Below, piece by piece: positions 6,364 through 15,280 of a stretch of DNA of 41,886 bases (the first letter of the stretch is position 1; every line of letters begins with the position of its first letter). Source of the stretch: Bacteroidales bacterium (GTDB lineage Bacteria; Bacteroidota; Bacteroidia; Bacteroidales; F082); contig JAGBVS010000103.1 in assembly GCA_017630195.1 (NCBI GenBank), forward strand, positions 1 through 41,886, written 5' to 3'. The translations under genes were made by a program, and so were the position numbers. The notes below the pieces were generated by a model. That model made no database searches and had not been told where the DNA came from. It saw only the letters and a list, made by a program, of their open reading frames with translations.

Positions 6364-7382
6364 GTAAGAGTTGTCAAGATAAGTTAAAAGGAAACGAAGA
6401 ATATAATTATATAAAAATATTTTATCGAAATCGCACGGCCACAGTTGAACGTGACTATACGAAGCTTGCGGAATCAACAAAGCGTATACGCAAGAATAGA
6501 GTTACTGATAAGATGACTCCGATGTTTTATAAACTGCTATACGAAAACATAATTTGCAAGAAAGCTTGTCGTGAGAATTGGTTACATTATAAAGGCAAGG
6601 ATAAATATTGGTGCATTAGCGAAACGAAGATAGCGGCCAAACTAGGAGTTTCAAAATCAACAGCGCGTAAACTACTCAATTGTGCAGAAACAGAGGGCAT
6701 TATCAAGCGTGGATATCTTCACGATACTCATAAGCTTGCGGAATCTATGGGTATAGCACTCACGGACTATGGGAAATCTATGCTGAAGGCGGAGTACTCT
6801 ATAAAGAAAAAAACCGCAATTAATAATAATTCTATACCTACGGTATATAATTATCATAATATATATAAATCACACCCGTGTGAGATAACCTTTAAAAACG
6901 AAAATAACATCACTGCTAAAGTTTGGCATGAGTATAGATACGTAACAGGTAGGTTTACGGAGCAAATAAATGCCCCTAGAAGTAAGTTTTTACACTTCGC
7001 TATAAACTTACTAGGGAAACAGTTTAACTTGCACTCTACGGAGCAGAAAATCGCCGCATTAAAAGCGTATATAAAACATCAATGGCAATATCTCCGTAAC
7101 TCAACTTTCTTCAATATGTTTAGTCTTAAGGCACTATGGGGTTATATTTACCAGCTAAAAAGAAAAATATTTACTCAGGAACAAGAGGCTACAGAACAAA
7201 AAAAGATCACTCCGATTATACCGCCAGTGCAAAACGCACCAACCGAAAAACTCTCCGAAAATAAAAGTTTTTCAAGTAATCCAAATATAACTATCAATCC
7301 AAACATAACAATATCCAAAGGGTTGCAATCCTTTGGTAGTCTCATGACTTCATTTTTGAATATTTATCCCCTAAAAGAATAA
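6354..7382 (+). CDS. Winged-helix protein, candidate replication initiator
   Basis: 342 residues. A clear winged helix lies at about residues 85-140 (WCISETKIAAKLGVSKSTAR, then GIIKRG and a wing). The N-terminus is basic and the C-terminal 60 residues are low-complexity. No polymerase, helicase or primase motif is present. Initiator or replisome-organiser function is inferred from: the wHTH; its position in the early region after the recombination genes; the plasmid-like leader with coupled ORFs and a possible antisense RNA; and short direct repeats inside the gene (7278-7313), as in lambda O. It could equally be a transcriptional regulator. The start is fixed by GAGG seven bases upstream. 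Confidence 0.6.
   Translation: MALSKSCQDKLKGNEEYNYIKIFYRNRTATVERDYTKLAESTKRIRKNRVTDKMTPMFYKLLYENIICKKACRENWLHYKGKDKYWCISETKIAAKLGVSKSTARKLLNCAETEGIIKRGYLHDTHKLAESMGIALTDYGKSMLKAEYSIKKKTAINNNSIPTVYNYHNIYKSHPCEITFKNENNITAKVWHEYRYVTGRFTEQINAPRSKFLHFAINLLGKQFNLHSTEQKIAALKAYIKHQWQYLRNSTFFNMFSLKALWGYIYQLKRKIFTQEQEATEQKKITPIIPPVQNAPTEKLSENKSFSSNPNITINPNITISKGLQSFGSLMTSFLNIYPLKE
7278..7313. repeat. Two 18-bp direct repeats inside the candidate initiator gene
   Basis: Two adjacent 18-bp units beginning AATCCAAA at 7278 and 7296 match at about 15 of 18 positions, with a partial third (TCCAAAG). They encode NPNITI twice. They could be origin iterons inside an initiator gene, or only a coding low-complexity repeat. 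Confidence 0.35.
7315..7336. repeat. Inverted repeat near the end of the initiator gene
   Basis: CCAAAGG and CCTTTGG flank the 8-base loop GTTGCAAT, directly after the 18-bp direct repeats. It has no following U-run, so it is not a terminator. It may belong to the same origin-like cluster. Confidence 0.35.
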
Positions 7383-7455
7383 CTCATTATATTAAAATTT
7401 GTTTTTTATTTAGCAGAAAATGTGATATGGTTATGCAGGGCCTGGGGGATGGCAT

Positions 7456-9144
7456 ATGAAGCAAGTAGATACTAATGGCTTTTGGAGCATAAAAAATAAT
7501 CCAATTTCTAAAGTTGGTGTATTCCCTTATCTCGGAAGACAAATAGATCCTTCACTAGAACCGGATAAGGTTTATATGGTACTACGCCCTGCAGAGGAAT
7601 TATTCAATGAAGAAACACTTGAGTCGTTCAATACTAATCCTGTGCCTCTTGTCGACGACCATACAATGATTGGAGAGGATTATACTCCGGCAGAAAAAAA
7701 AGGTGTGGATGGCGTCGTAAACAATATTCATCAAGAGGGTGACGCATTAGTAGGAGATATATCCATATACTCCGAGGCAATGAAAGATAAAATTTCCAAA
7801 GGAAAGAAAGATCTTTCGATGGGTTATTTTTGTACTTACGATCTTGAGGAAGGCGATTATAACGGTCAGCACTACGACGCTATACAAAGGAATATCCGAA
7901 GCAATCATGTGGCCTTGGTTGACCGTGGCCGTTGTGGTCATGATGTTAGAGTATTCGATACATGGTGCTTTGATTGTGCTATTGCAGATGAAAATTTAAA
8001 TACAAATAAGGAGCAAAACATGGAAGCGACAGACGCAGATTTTGAGGAATCAAAGCACCCGAGAGCTAATAATGGTCAATTTACTTCGGGGGGTGGTGGT
8101 GTCGGTGCTGCACCAAAGTCGAATAATAGAAAGCAAAATAATATCAATGCCTATCTCGATAAAAAGAACAAGCTATTTAGGAGCTTGTCTCATGCGGAGA
8201 GTTTAGTCGTGGCTAACGAAAAAGCAAAAACTCTTCATAATAAAGCGCAGGAGCTTTCGAAAATGCATTTAGGACAAGTTACAGGTCATATTCGTAAGGG
8301 CGATTCAGGCGAAATCTTCGTCAAAAAAGGAGATAAGCATTACAAGCTATCATATAAAATCGTGAATGCTCCGGGAAATTCTGGATTCAGGCTACATTTC
8401 GGAGATATTAAAAGCGTACAAGACACCGCTAGCGATAGCGGAGTAAAAGCGTCCACTTGCGACGCAGATTTTCAATCAAAAATAGAGGAGATAAGAACTA
8501 TGATTGATAAAGAAAAACTTTCAGCATTGAAAGAACTCGTTGCAATGCTGGAAAGCGACTCACCCGCAGGGGATGCAAAGCCTTGCGATGAGTTACCAGA
8601 CGAGGAAAAGGAAAATCTCTTTGAGGAAAAAAAAGAGGATGAGGAAGTGGTAAAGGACGAGGCCGTGGATAAGCGTGAACTTATTCGCGAAATCGGAGCT
8701 ATTGCAGGTAAAGGTGGGTTATCCGAGGAGGATGTACGTACTCTTATGCAAAAAGCCGAACAGCTTGCTTATTCCGACTCCGAGCGCAGCGCAGATGATG
8801 AAGAAGAGGAAATCATTGAAGAAAAAATAGAGAAACAGCCGGAGGAAAAGAAAGAGTCTGAAGATGCATTGCCAAAGAAAATCTTTGAGATGCTGGCAGA
8901 TCGCGATGCTTTAGTAAATAAAGTAAAGCCTCTTATTGGAAATTTCGATTTTTCAAAAATGACCTCGGAGCAAGTAGCTAAATATGCTTGCGACAAGCTA
9001 GATATCAAGAGTGATACGCCGCGTGCAGCTTTGGATGGATACTTAAAAGGTTATTCCAAATCAAAAATGTATTCTATCGATTCAGCAGCACAGCATATTG
9101 AAACAACCAATTCACAGCTTGAAAAGTACTTGAAAGGAGAATAA
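7456..9144 (+). CDS. Prohead protease (DUF2213) fused to scaffold-like domain
   Basis: 562 residues. Residues 1 to about 175 match the DUF2213 maturation protease pattern (PVPLVDDH, LSMGYFCTYDLEEG, NHVALVDRGRCG). A middle insert begins with HPRANNGQFTSGGGG, a linker motif also common in phage minor head proteins. The C-terminal half is acidic and helical (long runs of E and K), as expected of a scaffold that the protease later digests. It opens the head genes encoded rightward; the portal/MuF half of the same module lies on the other strand about 5 kb away. ATG follows GGGGGATGGCAT, with 73 bp of upstream spacer. Confidence 0.82.
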   Translation: MKQVDTNGFWSIKNNPISKVGVFPYLGRQIDPSLEPDKVYMVLRPAEELFNEETLESFNTNPVPLVDDHTMIGEDYTPAEKKGVDGVVNNIHQEGDALVGDISIYSEAMKDKISKGKKDLSMGYFCTYDLEEGDYNGQHYDAIQRNIRSNHVALVDRGRCGHDVRVFDTWCFDCAIADENLNTNKEQNMEATDADFEESKHPRANNGQFTSGGGGVGAAPKSNNRKQNNINAYLDKKNKLFRSLSHAESLVVANEKAKTLHNKAQELSKMHLGQVTGHIRKGDSGEIFVKKGDKHYKLSYKIVNAPGNSGFRLHFGDIKSVQDTASDSGVKASTCDADFQSKIEEIRTMIDKEKLSALKELVAMLESDSPAGDAKPCDELPDEEKENLFEEKKEDEEVVKDEAVDKRELIREIGAIAGKGGLSEEDVRTLMQKAEQLAYSDSERSADDEEEEIIEEKIEKQPEEKKESEDALPKKIFEMLADRDALVNKVKPLIGNFDFSKMTSEQVAKYACDKLDIKSDTPRAALDGYLKGYSKSKMYSIDSAAQHIETTNSQLEKYLKGE

Positions 9145-9146
9145 CT

Positions 9147-10016
9147 ATGACTTTACAAACAAGCGTAAATACTAGATTAGGAGTAGGAATCCCAGGGGAG
9201 TTTTATGATTACTCACCACATCGTGTAGCTCCGTATAATCTTTATACCGCAACTGCAGATGCCGTTACCGCAACTGCGTCGGTTGCTTTTGGCGCGACCA
9301 ATGCTGTTGCTAATGATACTGTTTCGATTGGGGGACAGACTTACACATTCAAAGCCGAATTGACCGCAGCAACAACTGCTAATGAGGTCTTGATTGGTAG
9401 TGATTCAGCAGCAAGTGCAGCAAACCTCGCTGCAGCAATTAATAAAGGCACGGGCGGTGGCACAAAGTATGGCAGCAATACCGTAAAAAATGCTTGGGCT
9501 GTTGCCTCTATTGGCACGACCACAACGACTGTTACCTTGACCGCAGCTATTTCCGGAGCAGCTGGAAACAATATTGCATTGTCCGCAAGTGTTGCAACAG
9601 CAACAGCTTTCAGTGGCGGTGTCGATGCTGTAGTAGCACCAGCGTATGTTGGTTATGCGTTCTCGATTGATCCTTCAGATCCTTCAAAAGCAAAAGCCGG
9701 GAATAGCAATAGTGGCACATTTGGCGGAATCTTGGTATCTCCAAAGGAATACGCAAATTACAACAATCTCAACCCGACATTAGCAATACAAGATGGCATT
9801 GTTGGTCAATTGTGTACTTTCGGAGAGATTTTCGTTCAGACTGCGCACACTGCTAAACCAGGTTATATCGGTTGTTTCAGAGCCAGTGATGGTAAAATCG
9901 GTGCGGCAACTGGCAGTGATTCTATACCAGCCGGATATGTACAGATTCCAAATGCAACTTATCAATATGTTGATGCTGGTGCAGATGGTATCGCAGTATT
10001 AAGACTAGGAGATTAA
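9147..10016 (+). CDS. Head cement/decoration protein with inserted beta domain
   Basis: 289 residues. The N-terminus (GVGIPGEFYDYSPHRVAPYN) and the C-terminal half (GILVSPKEYANYNN, GRI/FVQTAHTA region, VLRLGD end) resemble the structural cement protein found between protease and DUF2184 capsid in Mu-like heads. Residues of about 40-158 are an inserted Ala/Thr-rich domain of the widespread phage type with NDTVSIGGQTYTFK, SAANLAAAIN and TAAISGAAGNNIALS. That insert is found in many unrelated structural proteins and probably decorates the capsid surface. It is tightly linked to neighbours on both sides (2 and 4 bp). Confidence 0.75.
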   Translation: MTLQTSVNTRLGVGIPGEFYDYSPHRVAPYNLYTATADAVTATASVAFGATNAVANDTVSIGGQTYTFKAELTAATTANEVLIGSDSAASAANLAAAINKGTGGGTKYGSNTVKNAWAVASIGTTTTTVTLTAAISGAAGNNIALSASVATATAFSGGVDAVVAPAYVGYAFSIDPSDPSKAKAGNSNSGTFGGILVSPKEYANYNNLNPTLAIQDGIVGQLCTFGEIFVQTAHTAKPGYIGCFRASDGKIGAATGSDSIPAGYVQIPNATYQYVDAGADGIAVLRLGD

Positions 10017-10020
10017 GAAT

Positions 10021-11058
10021 ATGGAAAACATTAAATTACATATGAACCCTTGGCAGGTTAAGGGTTATTCAGTTGATAAAAACACAACCGAAGGCACATT
10101 GAACGCCCTCGGTGTCTATGCTATGGATAGCTTACCAGCAAGCATAACTACACCTTCTATCAGCACACCATTGCAATTCTTGCAATACTTTATGCCAAAG
10201 GCCATTTATACGGCCACTGCCGCAAGAAAAATTGATGAGCTTGTCGGTCGTAATATCGTCGCTTCGTGGGAAGATGAGGAGGTCGTAACCCCGGTTATCG
10301 AGCGCCTCGGTGGAGTGCGTCCATATGGAGACTTTGTATCCACTCAATTGTCTTCTGTAAACGTGAACTACGAGCGGAGAACTATCGTTCGTTTTGAAAC
10401 GGGTATCGAGGTAACTACTCTCGAGGAACAGCGCGCGGCAAAAGCAAAGATCAATAATGCAGAGCAAAAGCGTAATGCCGCTATAACCGCTCTTGCTATT
10501 GAACAAAACCGTATTGGTTTCTATGGATACAATGATGGGCAGAACCGTACATATGGATTCCTAAACGATCCAAATCTACCTGCTTATGTATCAGTTGCAA
10601 CAGGTGCTAGTACCTCTACGCAATGGAAATATAAAACGTTCCAAGAGATCATTGCGGATATTCGTACAGCATTCTCTGCGTTATTGGTAAAATCAGGTGC
10701 ATTGTTTGATCCTGTGGCAGATGAAAGCACATTAGCATTATCGCTATCATGTCAGGAGTTCTTAACGGTAACAACTGATTATGGTATGTCCGTTATGGAT
10801 TGGTTGAAAAAGACTTATCCTAAATGCCGTGTTGTATCAGCTCCTGAATTGGATTTGGCTAATGGTGGTGCAAACGTTTTCTATCTTTATACTTCACGTA
10901 TTAATGATACAGATGTATTTGCACAAAACGTTGTTACTACACTGCGCAGCCTTGGTGTTGAAAGAACTATCAAAGGCTATGCGGAGGCCTACAGCAACGC
11001 AACGGCAGGTGTGATGCTTAATGCACCAATCGGTCTTGTTAGATACACGGGGATTTAA
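10021..11058 (+). CDS. Major capsid protein (DUF2184 family)
   Basis: 345 residues, the usual size. Family features include MDSLPASITTPSISTPLQFL near the N-terminus, ERRTIVRFETGIEVTTLEEQ, RIGFYGYNDGQNRTYGFLND and the C-terminal NATAGVMLNAPIGLVRYTGI. These proteins form HK97-fold capsids. Order protease, cement, capsid is typical. No delta-domain cleavage site was looked for in detail. Confidence 0.92.
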   Translation: MENIKLHMNPWQVKGYSVDKNTTEGTLNALGVYAMDSLPASITTPSISTPLQFLQYFMPKAIYTATAARKIDELVGRNIVASWEDEEVVTPVIERLGGVRPYGDFVSTQLSSVNVNYERRTIVRFETGIEVTTLEEQRAAKAKINNAEQKRNAAITALAIEQNRIGFYGYNDGQNRTYGFLNDPNLPAYVSVATGASTSTQWKYKTFQEIIADIRTAFSALLVKSGALFDPVADESTLALSLSCQEFLTVTTDYGMSVMDWLKKTYPKCRVVSAPELDLANGGANVFYLYTSRINDTDVFAQNVVTTLRSLGVERTIKGYAEAYSNATAGVMLNAPIGLVRYTGI

Positions 11059-11059
11059 T

Positions 11060-11425
11060 ATGAAGTACGTAGTATCGAAACTCACAGGTGCGCAGGATTA
11101 TAATTTCTATGTCCCGGGGACAGGTCAGGGCGTGAATCTTATTTCTTGTACTATCCATATCAACGGAGGTGCAAATCTTGCAGATAAGCACTTTATTACT
11201 GCAGATGGGGTTATTACAGAGTTAACAGACGAACAGGCCGAACGTCTTAAGACACATCCGGTTTTTGCAATTCATGAGAAAAATGGATTTGTAAAAATCG
11301 TGGATACGGAAAAGACTGCAGACAAAGCCAAAAAGGATTTGGAAGATGAAGATAAATCCGCTCCGTTGACTCCAAAGAAATATGCTAATGAGGGCAAGCG
11401 TGCCCCGAAAACTAAAGGAGCATAA
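11060..11425 (+). CDS. Small head-tail region protein, unknown
   Basis: 121 residues. The start is the ATG at 11060 behind a GGGG-type site; an upstream in-frame start inside the capsid gene is rejected. The N-terminal 70 residues look folded (DYNFYVPGTGQGVNLI). The C-terminus is lysine-rich and disordered. It lies between capsid and DUF4054, where Mu-like phages carry a small conserved hypothetical gene. Possibly a head completion factor. Confidence 0.65.
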   Translation: MKYVVSKLTGAQDYNFYVPGTGQGVNLISCTIHINGGANLADKHFITADGVITELTDEQAERLKTHPVFAIHEKNGFVKIVDTEKTADKAKKDLEDEDKSAPLTPKKYANEGKRAPKTKGA

Positions 11426-11427
11426 AT

Positions 11428-11841
11428 ATGAGTAACACCGTTAATTTCACTGTTGAACAGTTCTTACATGACTTCCCGGAATTCCAGGGAACAAACAACG
11501 ATATACTCCAAATCTTTCTCACAAGAACTAAATGTTATATTTCAACAGAAAATTACGGTGTTATACATGACGAATCTCGTCTGTTGGCTTGTGAACTTAT
11601 GATGGCACATTTATTGACCTTATATAAACGCATAACAGACGATGGCCAGACTCAAGCTGTATCTGTGGCCAGTGCAGCCATTCAAAGTGTCAGTGTATCC
11701 TTGACACCACCTACTAACCGGACACAGTTTGAGTTTTGGTTAAACCTTTCTATCTATGGTACTCAACTTTGGAGTCTTCTTACTGCGAAGACTCCAGTTG
11801 GTTTTTATATACCAGGTCTTCCGAATCGTGTGTTGTGGTGA
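11428..11841 (+). CDS. Head-tail connector (DUF4054)
   Basis: 137 residues. Matches DUF4054 adaptor features: FTVEQFLHDFPEFQ at the N-terminus, a Cys/Leu helix, an SVSVSLTPP segment, and the C-terminal WLNLSIYGTQLWSLL and GFYIPG. It attaches below the portal. It is two bases downstream of the preceding gene. Confidence 0.85.
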   Translation: MSNTVNFTVEQFLHDFPEFQGTNNDILQIFLTRTKCYISTENYGVIHDESRLLACELMMAHLLTLYKRITDDGQTQAVSVASAAIQSVSVSLTPPTNRTQFEFWLNLSIYGTQLWSLLTAKTPVGFYIPGLPNRVLW

Positions 11842-11845
11842 GATT

Positions 11846-12397
11846 ATGCAGATAGTAATTAAATCGAAATCTAATAATGCAGCGTGGCGAAAAATCGAAG
11901 AGAAAATTAAACAAAAAATGTCTGTAAAGGTTGGTTGGTTTCCCCAGGCAAGATACAAGGGTGATGACAATAAAAATAGTTCAGTAGCCATGGTGGCTTG
12001 TACGCAAGAGTTTGGATATGGGAAAGGTAATATTCCTCCGAGGCCGTTTATGCGTCCAGCGGCGCAAAATCATGCGGAAGACTGGGCAGAAAAATTCTCT
12101 CAAGATATTAAAACTGGAGACTTAAAATATGCGCTTAATAACCTAGGTTTTATGGTTGAGGGCGATATTAGAAAATCAATCTCAGAGGTATGGGAACCGC
12201 CTCTTAAACGTGAGACAATTTACGCAAGATTACGTAAACACGGTTGGTTTAATCGTGAAAAGTTTTCAGCGCGCCAAAGAAAAAATCACCATAAGAAATT
12301 AGATAAAATGGTTGGCAGTCAAGAAGGCATTGCCAAACCGTTAATTGATACCGGATATATGATCGCGTCGGTTACACATGAGGTGGAACATGGCTAA
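11846..12397 (+). CDS. Tail completion / minor tail protein (HK97 gp10-like)
   Basis: 183 residues. The VKVGWFPQARY start, VAMVACTQEFGYG, IPPRPFMRPA and the final PLIDTGYMIASVTHEV are the hallmark elements of HK97 gp10-like neck proteins. The start is set at the ATG at 11846, four bases after the previous stop. Upstream in-frame codons overlap DUF4054 and are rejected. Confidence 0.85.
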   Translation: MQIVIKSKSNNAAWRKIEEKIKQKMSVKVGWFPQARYKGDDNKNSSVAMVACTQEFGYGKGNIPPRPFMRPAAQNHAEDWAEKFSQDIKTGDLKYALNNLGFMVEGDIRKSISEVWEPPLKRETIYARLRKHGWFNREKFSARQRKNHHKKLDKMVGSQEGIAKPLIDTGYMIASVTHEVEHG

Positions 12398-12812
12398 CAT
12401 ACTAAACTCCGCAAATCTATTAAAACTTGCCATGAGTGTAATTCCACCTCGGTCAATTCAATATTATGCATATAAAAATAGTACGGTTAATGCATATGGC
12501 GAACTTATATGCACATATGAATTACCAATAACCCTAAAAGCCGTGGTTATTGAAGAAAATATGAATGTGTATCAAGAACACGGATTATCTCCACAAAAAA
12601 TGCATAAGACAATTTATGTTAATCATAGAATACAAGACACAGCCAATCAGAATGCCGCGGATATGTTTTATTTCGATAATGAATATTGGCGGGTTATTTC
12701 CACTGTCGATTGGACCATTTATAACGGTTGGTCGTCTTGTATTGTATCGAAAGTAAAGGAAACTCCTTTTGTACCAGAGCAAGAAATAACGGAGGAGAAA
12801 AATGACGAATGA
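12390..12812 (+). CDS. Neck/tail-joining protein, unknown family
   Basis: 140 residues, start at the ATG after GAGGTGGAAC, overlapping the previous gene by 8 bp. Contains IPPRSIQYYAYKN, a middle beta-rich part and FDNEYWRVISTVDW. By position between gp10-like and tail terminator-like genes it is probably a head-tail joining protein. I do not recognise the family with confidence. Confidence 0.65.
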   Translation: MANILNSANLLKLAMSVIPPRSIQYYAYKNSTVNAYGELICTYELPITLKAVVIEENMNVYQEHGLSPQKMHKTIYVNHRIQDTANQNAADMFYFDNEYWRVISTVDWTIYNGWSSCIVSKVKETPFVPEQEITEEKNDE

Positions 12813-13329
12813 GCGAACTATATGGTCGGATGTTATATCGTTTATTAAGGCTACTCCACATTTACCTGCGGAGTACGATGTTATTCAAGCAGCACAAGCG
12901 CAAATAATCGATATTCAATCTCCAATTCTTGTATTAGATATGATCGGAGCGCCTAGGTACTCATGGCAAGGGACAAAGGATATTCCACTTCAAAACGGGA
13001 ATATGGAACATCAAGAACTCTTTTATCAAGAATATGTATTCCAATTAACAGCCCTTAAAAAGAGGTCGATGGAAGATGTGGGGCTTTCAAGTATGGATGT
13101 GCTTAATTTAGTTGCGATACATCTTCAGAGTGAAAAGGGTGTGGAGGAAATGACCGCCGCAGGATATGGAATAGAAAGAATTAAAGAAATACGGACAGGA
13201 TATTTTTTGAATAGTAACGATGTATACGAGAGACAACCGAGTTTCGATTTTATTTTGAATCGTAAACAGGTGTTATCAAGCGAAATACCGGCGTTGTCGG
13301 GTATGAGTGGTCTATGTTATCAGGTTTAA
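12802..13329 (+). CDS. Tail terminator-like protein (LIC_12616 / gp12-like)
   Basis: 175 residues. Starts MTNERTIWSDVISFIKA and contains QEYVFQLTALKKRSMEDVG and SFDFILNRKQV near the end, a pattern of neck/tail terminator proteins preceding DUF3383 sheath genes. It caps the tail tube and joins it to the head. Overlaps the preceding gene by 11 bp. Confidence 0.7.
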   Translation: MTNERTIWSDVISFIKATPHLPAEYDVIQAAQAQIIDIQSPILVLDMIGAPRYSWQGTKDIPLQNGNMEHQELFYQEYVFQLTALKKRSMEDVGLSSMDVLNLVAIHLQSEKGVEEMTAAGYGIERIKEIRTGYFLNSNDVYERQPSFDFILNRKQVLSSEIPALSGMSGLCYQV

Positions 13330-13343
13330 AAAGGGAGTTGAAC

Positions 13344-14828
13344 ATGGCAATATCGCAATCAAGATATGTTGATATCAAAACGCAATTAGAACCGTCAGCG
13401 GTGATTAATCGCAAGGAATTAATTGCAAGGTTTTTCACGTCTTCAGATGTATTGAGTACAGATGAGATCGTGGAGTTTATGAATACAGATGAAGTCCTTG
13501 CAAGGTTTGGCAATAACTCAAATGAGTACAAAATCGCTAATAAGTATTTTTCGTATATATCGAAAACAAGTATTAGTCCACGTAAAATTTCTTTCGCAAA
13601 CTTTCATAAGAACGCAAGGGCTGCTTTCTTGAGAGCAACTCAATTCTCAACTTTAGAGGCGTTGAAAGCTATCACCTCCGGAAGTTTTAAGTTAACTCTT
13701 AACAGTGTAACCGCAACAGTATCGGGCGTCGATTTGTCGGCGGCTACAGATTATGCAAGTGTAGCAAGCACATTGCAAACTGCTATTAGAACAGTGGAGG
13801 GTTGGAGTTCTGCTACAGTTGAATTCATAGCCTCCAAAGGTTTCAAGTTAACATCTGGAAGTGCTGGGGCGGCCGTTATCGGATATGCAGAGGATATCGA
13901 CACTGGAACAATAGCAAGCTTATTAGGATGGACTGTAGGCAAGCAGCCGCAATTATCAAACGGAGCAGCCGCCGAAACAGTATTGGCAGCATTTCAGAGG
14001 GTAGTCAATGTTAATAATAACTTTGGAAGCTTTGCTTTTGTTGATACATTAACTACAGATGAAATAACGTCATTAGCACAATACAATCACAGCTTAAATG
14101 TTCAGTACATGTATTCTGTAGGTGTTAATTCCGTTAACTACTCCACAATACAGGCGGCAGTGGCTAATTTCGATGGTGTAGCACTTACTTACAACGATAA
14201 CGACTCGGAATTTGCAGCTTTCATGCCTATGGCTATAATGGCGGCAACGGACTACGATGCTCCAAATGGTGTTGTGAACTTTATGTTTACGCAATTCGCA
14301 ACGGAAACACCGTCAGTATATACCGATACAATGGCAAATACATTGGATGCTATTAAGGTCAACTACTATGGGCAGACACAATCCACAGGCCAGAATATTT
14401 CGTTTTATCAAAGAGGATACTTGCAAGGTAGTATTTCCGATATGGGCGTGTACTCAAATGAAATATGGTTGAAGTCGGCAATGTCCACTCTTGCTCTTTC
14501 GTTATTTATCGATAGAAATCAAATATCCGCGAATAAAGCCGGTATTGGTATTATGCGTGCAGCGTTGCAATCGGTTATTGACGAGGCGATTACCAATGGT
14601 ACTATTTCTGCAGAAAAAGAACTTTCACAAAGACAAAAAGTGGTTATTGGTCAATTAACAAACGACGCAGAGGCTTGGAGACAAGTACAACAAGCTGGAT
14701 ATTGGCTTGATGTTAAGATCGTTCAGGTCGAGGTGCGCGGCGTTCTTGAATACCACCTGCAATACACATTGATTTACGGCAAGGGTGACAGTATCCGTAA
14801 AATCAGTGGTTTGGATGTTTTAATTTAA
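13344..14828 (+). CDS. Contractile tail sheath protein (DUF3383)
   Basis: 494 residues. Features: MAISQSRYVDIKTQLEPS at the start, a central inserted beta domain, AAMAIMAATDYDAPNGVVNFM-like core (positions about 14218-14285) and C-terminal DAEAWRQVQQAGYWLDVKIV. DUF3383 proteins are the sheath of Mu-like and AP22-like myoviruses, so the virion has a contractile tail. The start is the ATG behind GGGAGTTGAAC. Confidence 0.88.
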   Translation: MAISQSRYVDIKTQLEPSAVINRKELIARFFTSSDVLSTDEIVEFMNTDEVLARFGNNSNEYKIANKYFSYISKTSISPRKISFANFHKNARAAFLRATQFSTLEALKAITSGSFKLTLNSVTATVSGVDLSAATDYASVASTLQTAIRTVEGWSSATVEFIASKGFKLTSGSAGAAVIGYAEDIDTGTIASLLGWTVGKQPQLSNGAAAETVLAAFQRVVNVNNNFGSFAFVDTLTTDEITSLAQYNHSLNVQYMYSVGVNSVNYSTIQAAVANFDGVALTYNDNDSEFAAFMPMAIMAATDYDAPNGVVNFMFTQFATETPSVYTDTMANTLDAIKVNYYGQTQSTGQNISFYQRGYLQGSISDMGVYSNEIWLKSAMSTLALSLFIDRNQISANKAGIGIMRAALQSVIDEAITNGTISAEKELSQRQKVVIGQLTNDAEAWRQVQQAGYWLDVKIVQVEVRGVLEYHLQYTLIYGKGDSIRKISGLDVLI

Positions 14829-14839
14829 GGAGATAAGAA

Positions 14840-15280
14840 ATGCAGAATGTAACAGCGACAGGAACCAGAATTACTATATACAGTATACCGACGTTTCCAA
14901 ACGGAATAACGATTACGACATTGCCAGCTGGAACTGATCCTTTAGATTGCCCAGCTGTTCAGCTTGCGGAATGGCAAACGGGAGCTAATGGCGATTTAAT
15001 TCTCTACAAGCACCCTGTACCAATCGAAATCAATTTCTCAACGGTTGCGGGCAGTGAAGAAGATAAATCACTCGAAATTCTGTTTGATGCCAATAGAGTT
15101 GCTAAAAATAAGATTAGCTATAATGATGTTATAACGATGGTTATTCAGTATCCGGATAATCATTCAGTTGTATTAAGTAACGGATTCTTAGTCCGAGGCA
15201 CTGCCGTGGTCGGTATTACAGGAGATGGCAAGCTCAAGGAGCGTCAGTGGTCATGTGTATTTGAAGCAAAGGCAGCATAA
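14840..15280 (+). CDS. Tail tube protein (DUF3277)
   Basis: 146 residues. Contains LAEWQTGANGDLILYKHPVP and EILFDANRVAKNK, typical of DUF3277 tubes paired with DUF3383 sheaths. Preceded by AAGGAGATAAGAA, the strongest ribosome binding site of this block, in line with a protein needed in many copies. Its stop shares a base with the next start (TAATG). Confidence 0.88.
   Translation: MQNVTATGTRITIYSIPTFPNGITITTLPAGTDPLDCPAVQLAEWQTGANGDLILYKHPVPIEINFSTVAGSEEDKSLEILFDANRVAKNKISYNDVITMVIQYPDNHSVVLSNGFLVRGTAVVGITGDGKLKERQWSCVFEAKAA

Noticed and set aside
6815-6880. AT-rich stretch inside the initiator gene as DNA unwinding element
   Set aside because: The genome is AT-rich throughout and nothing beyond composition marks this stretch.
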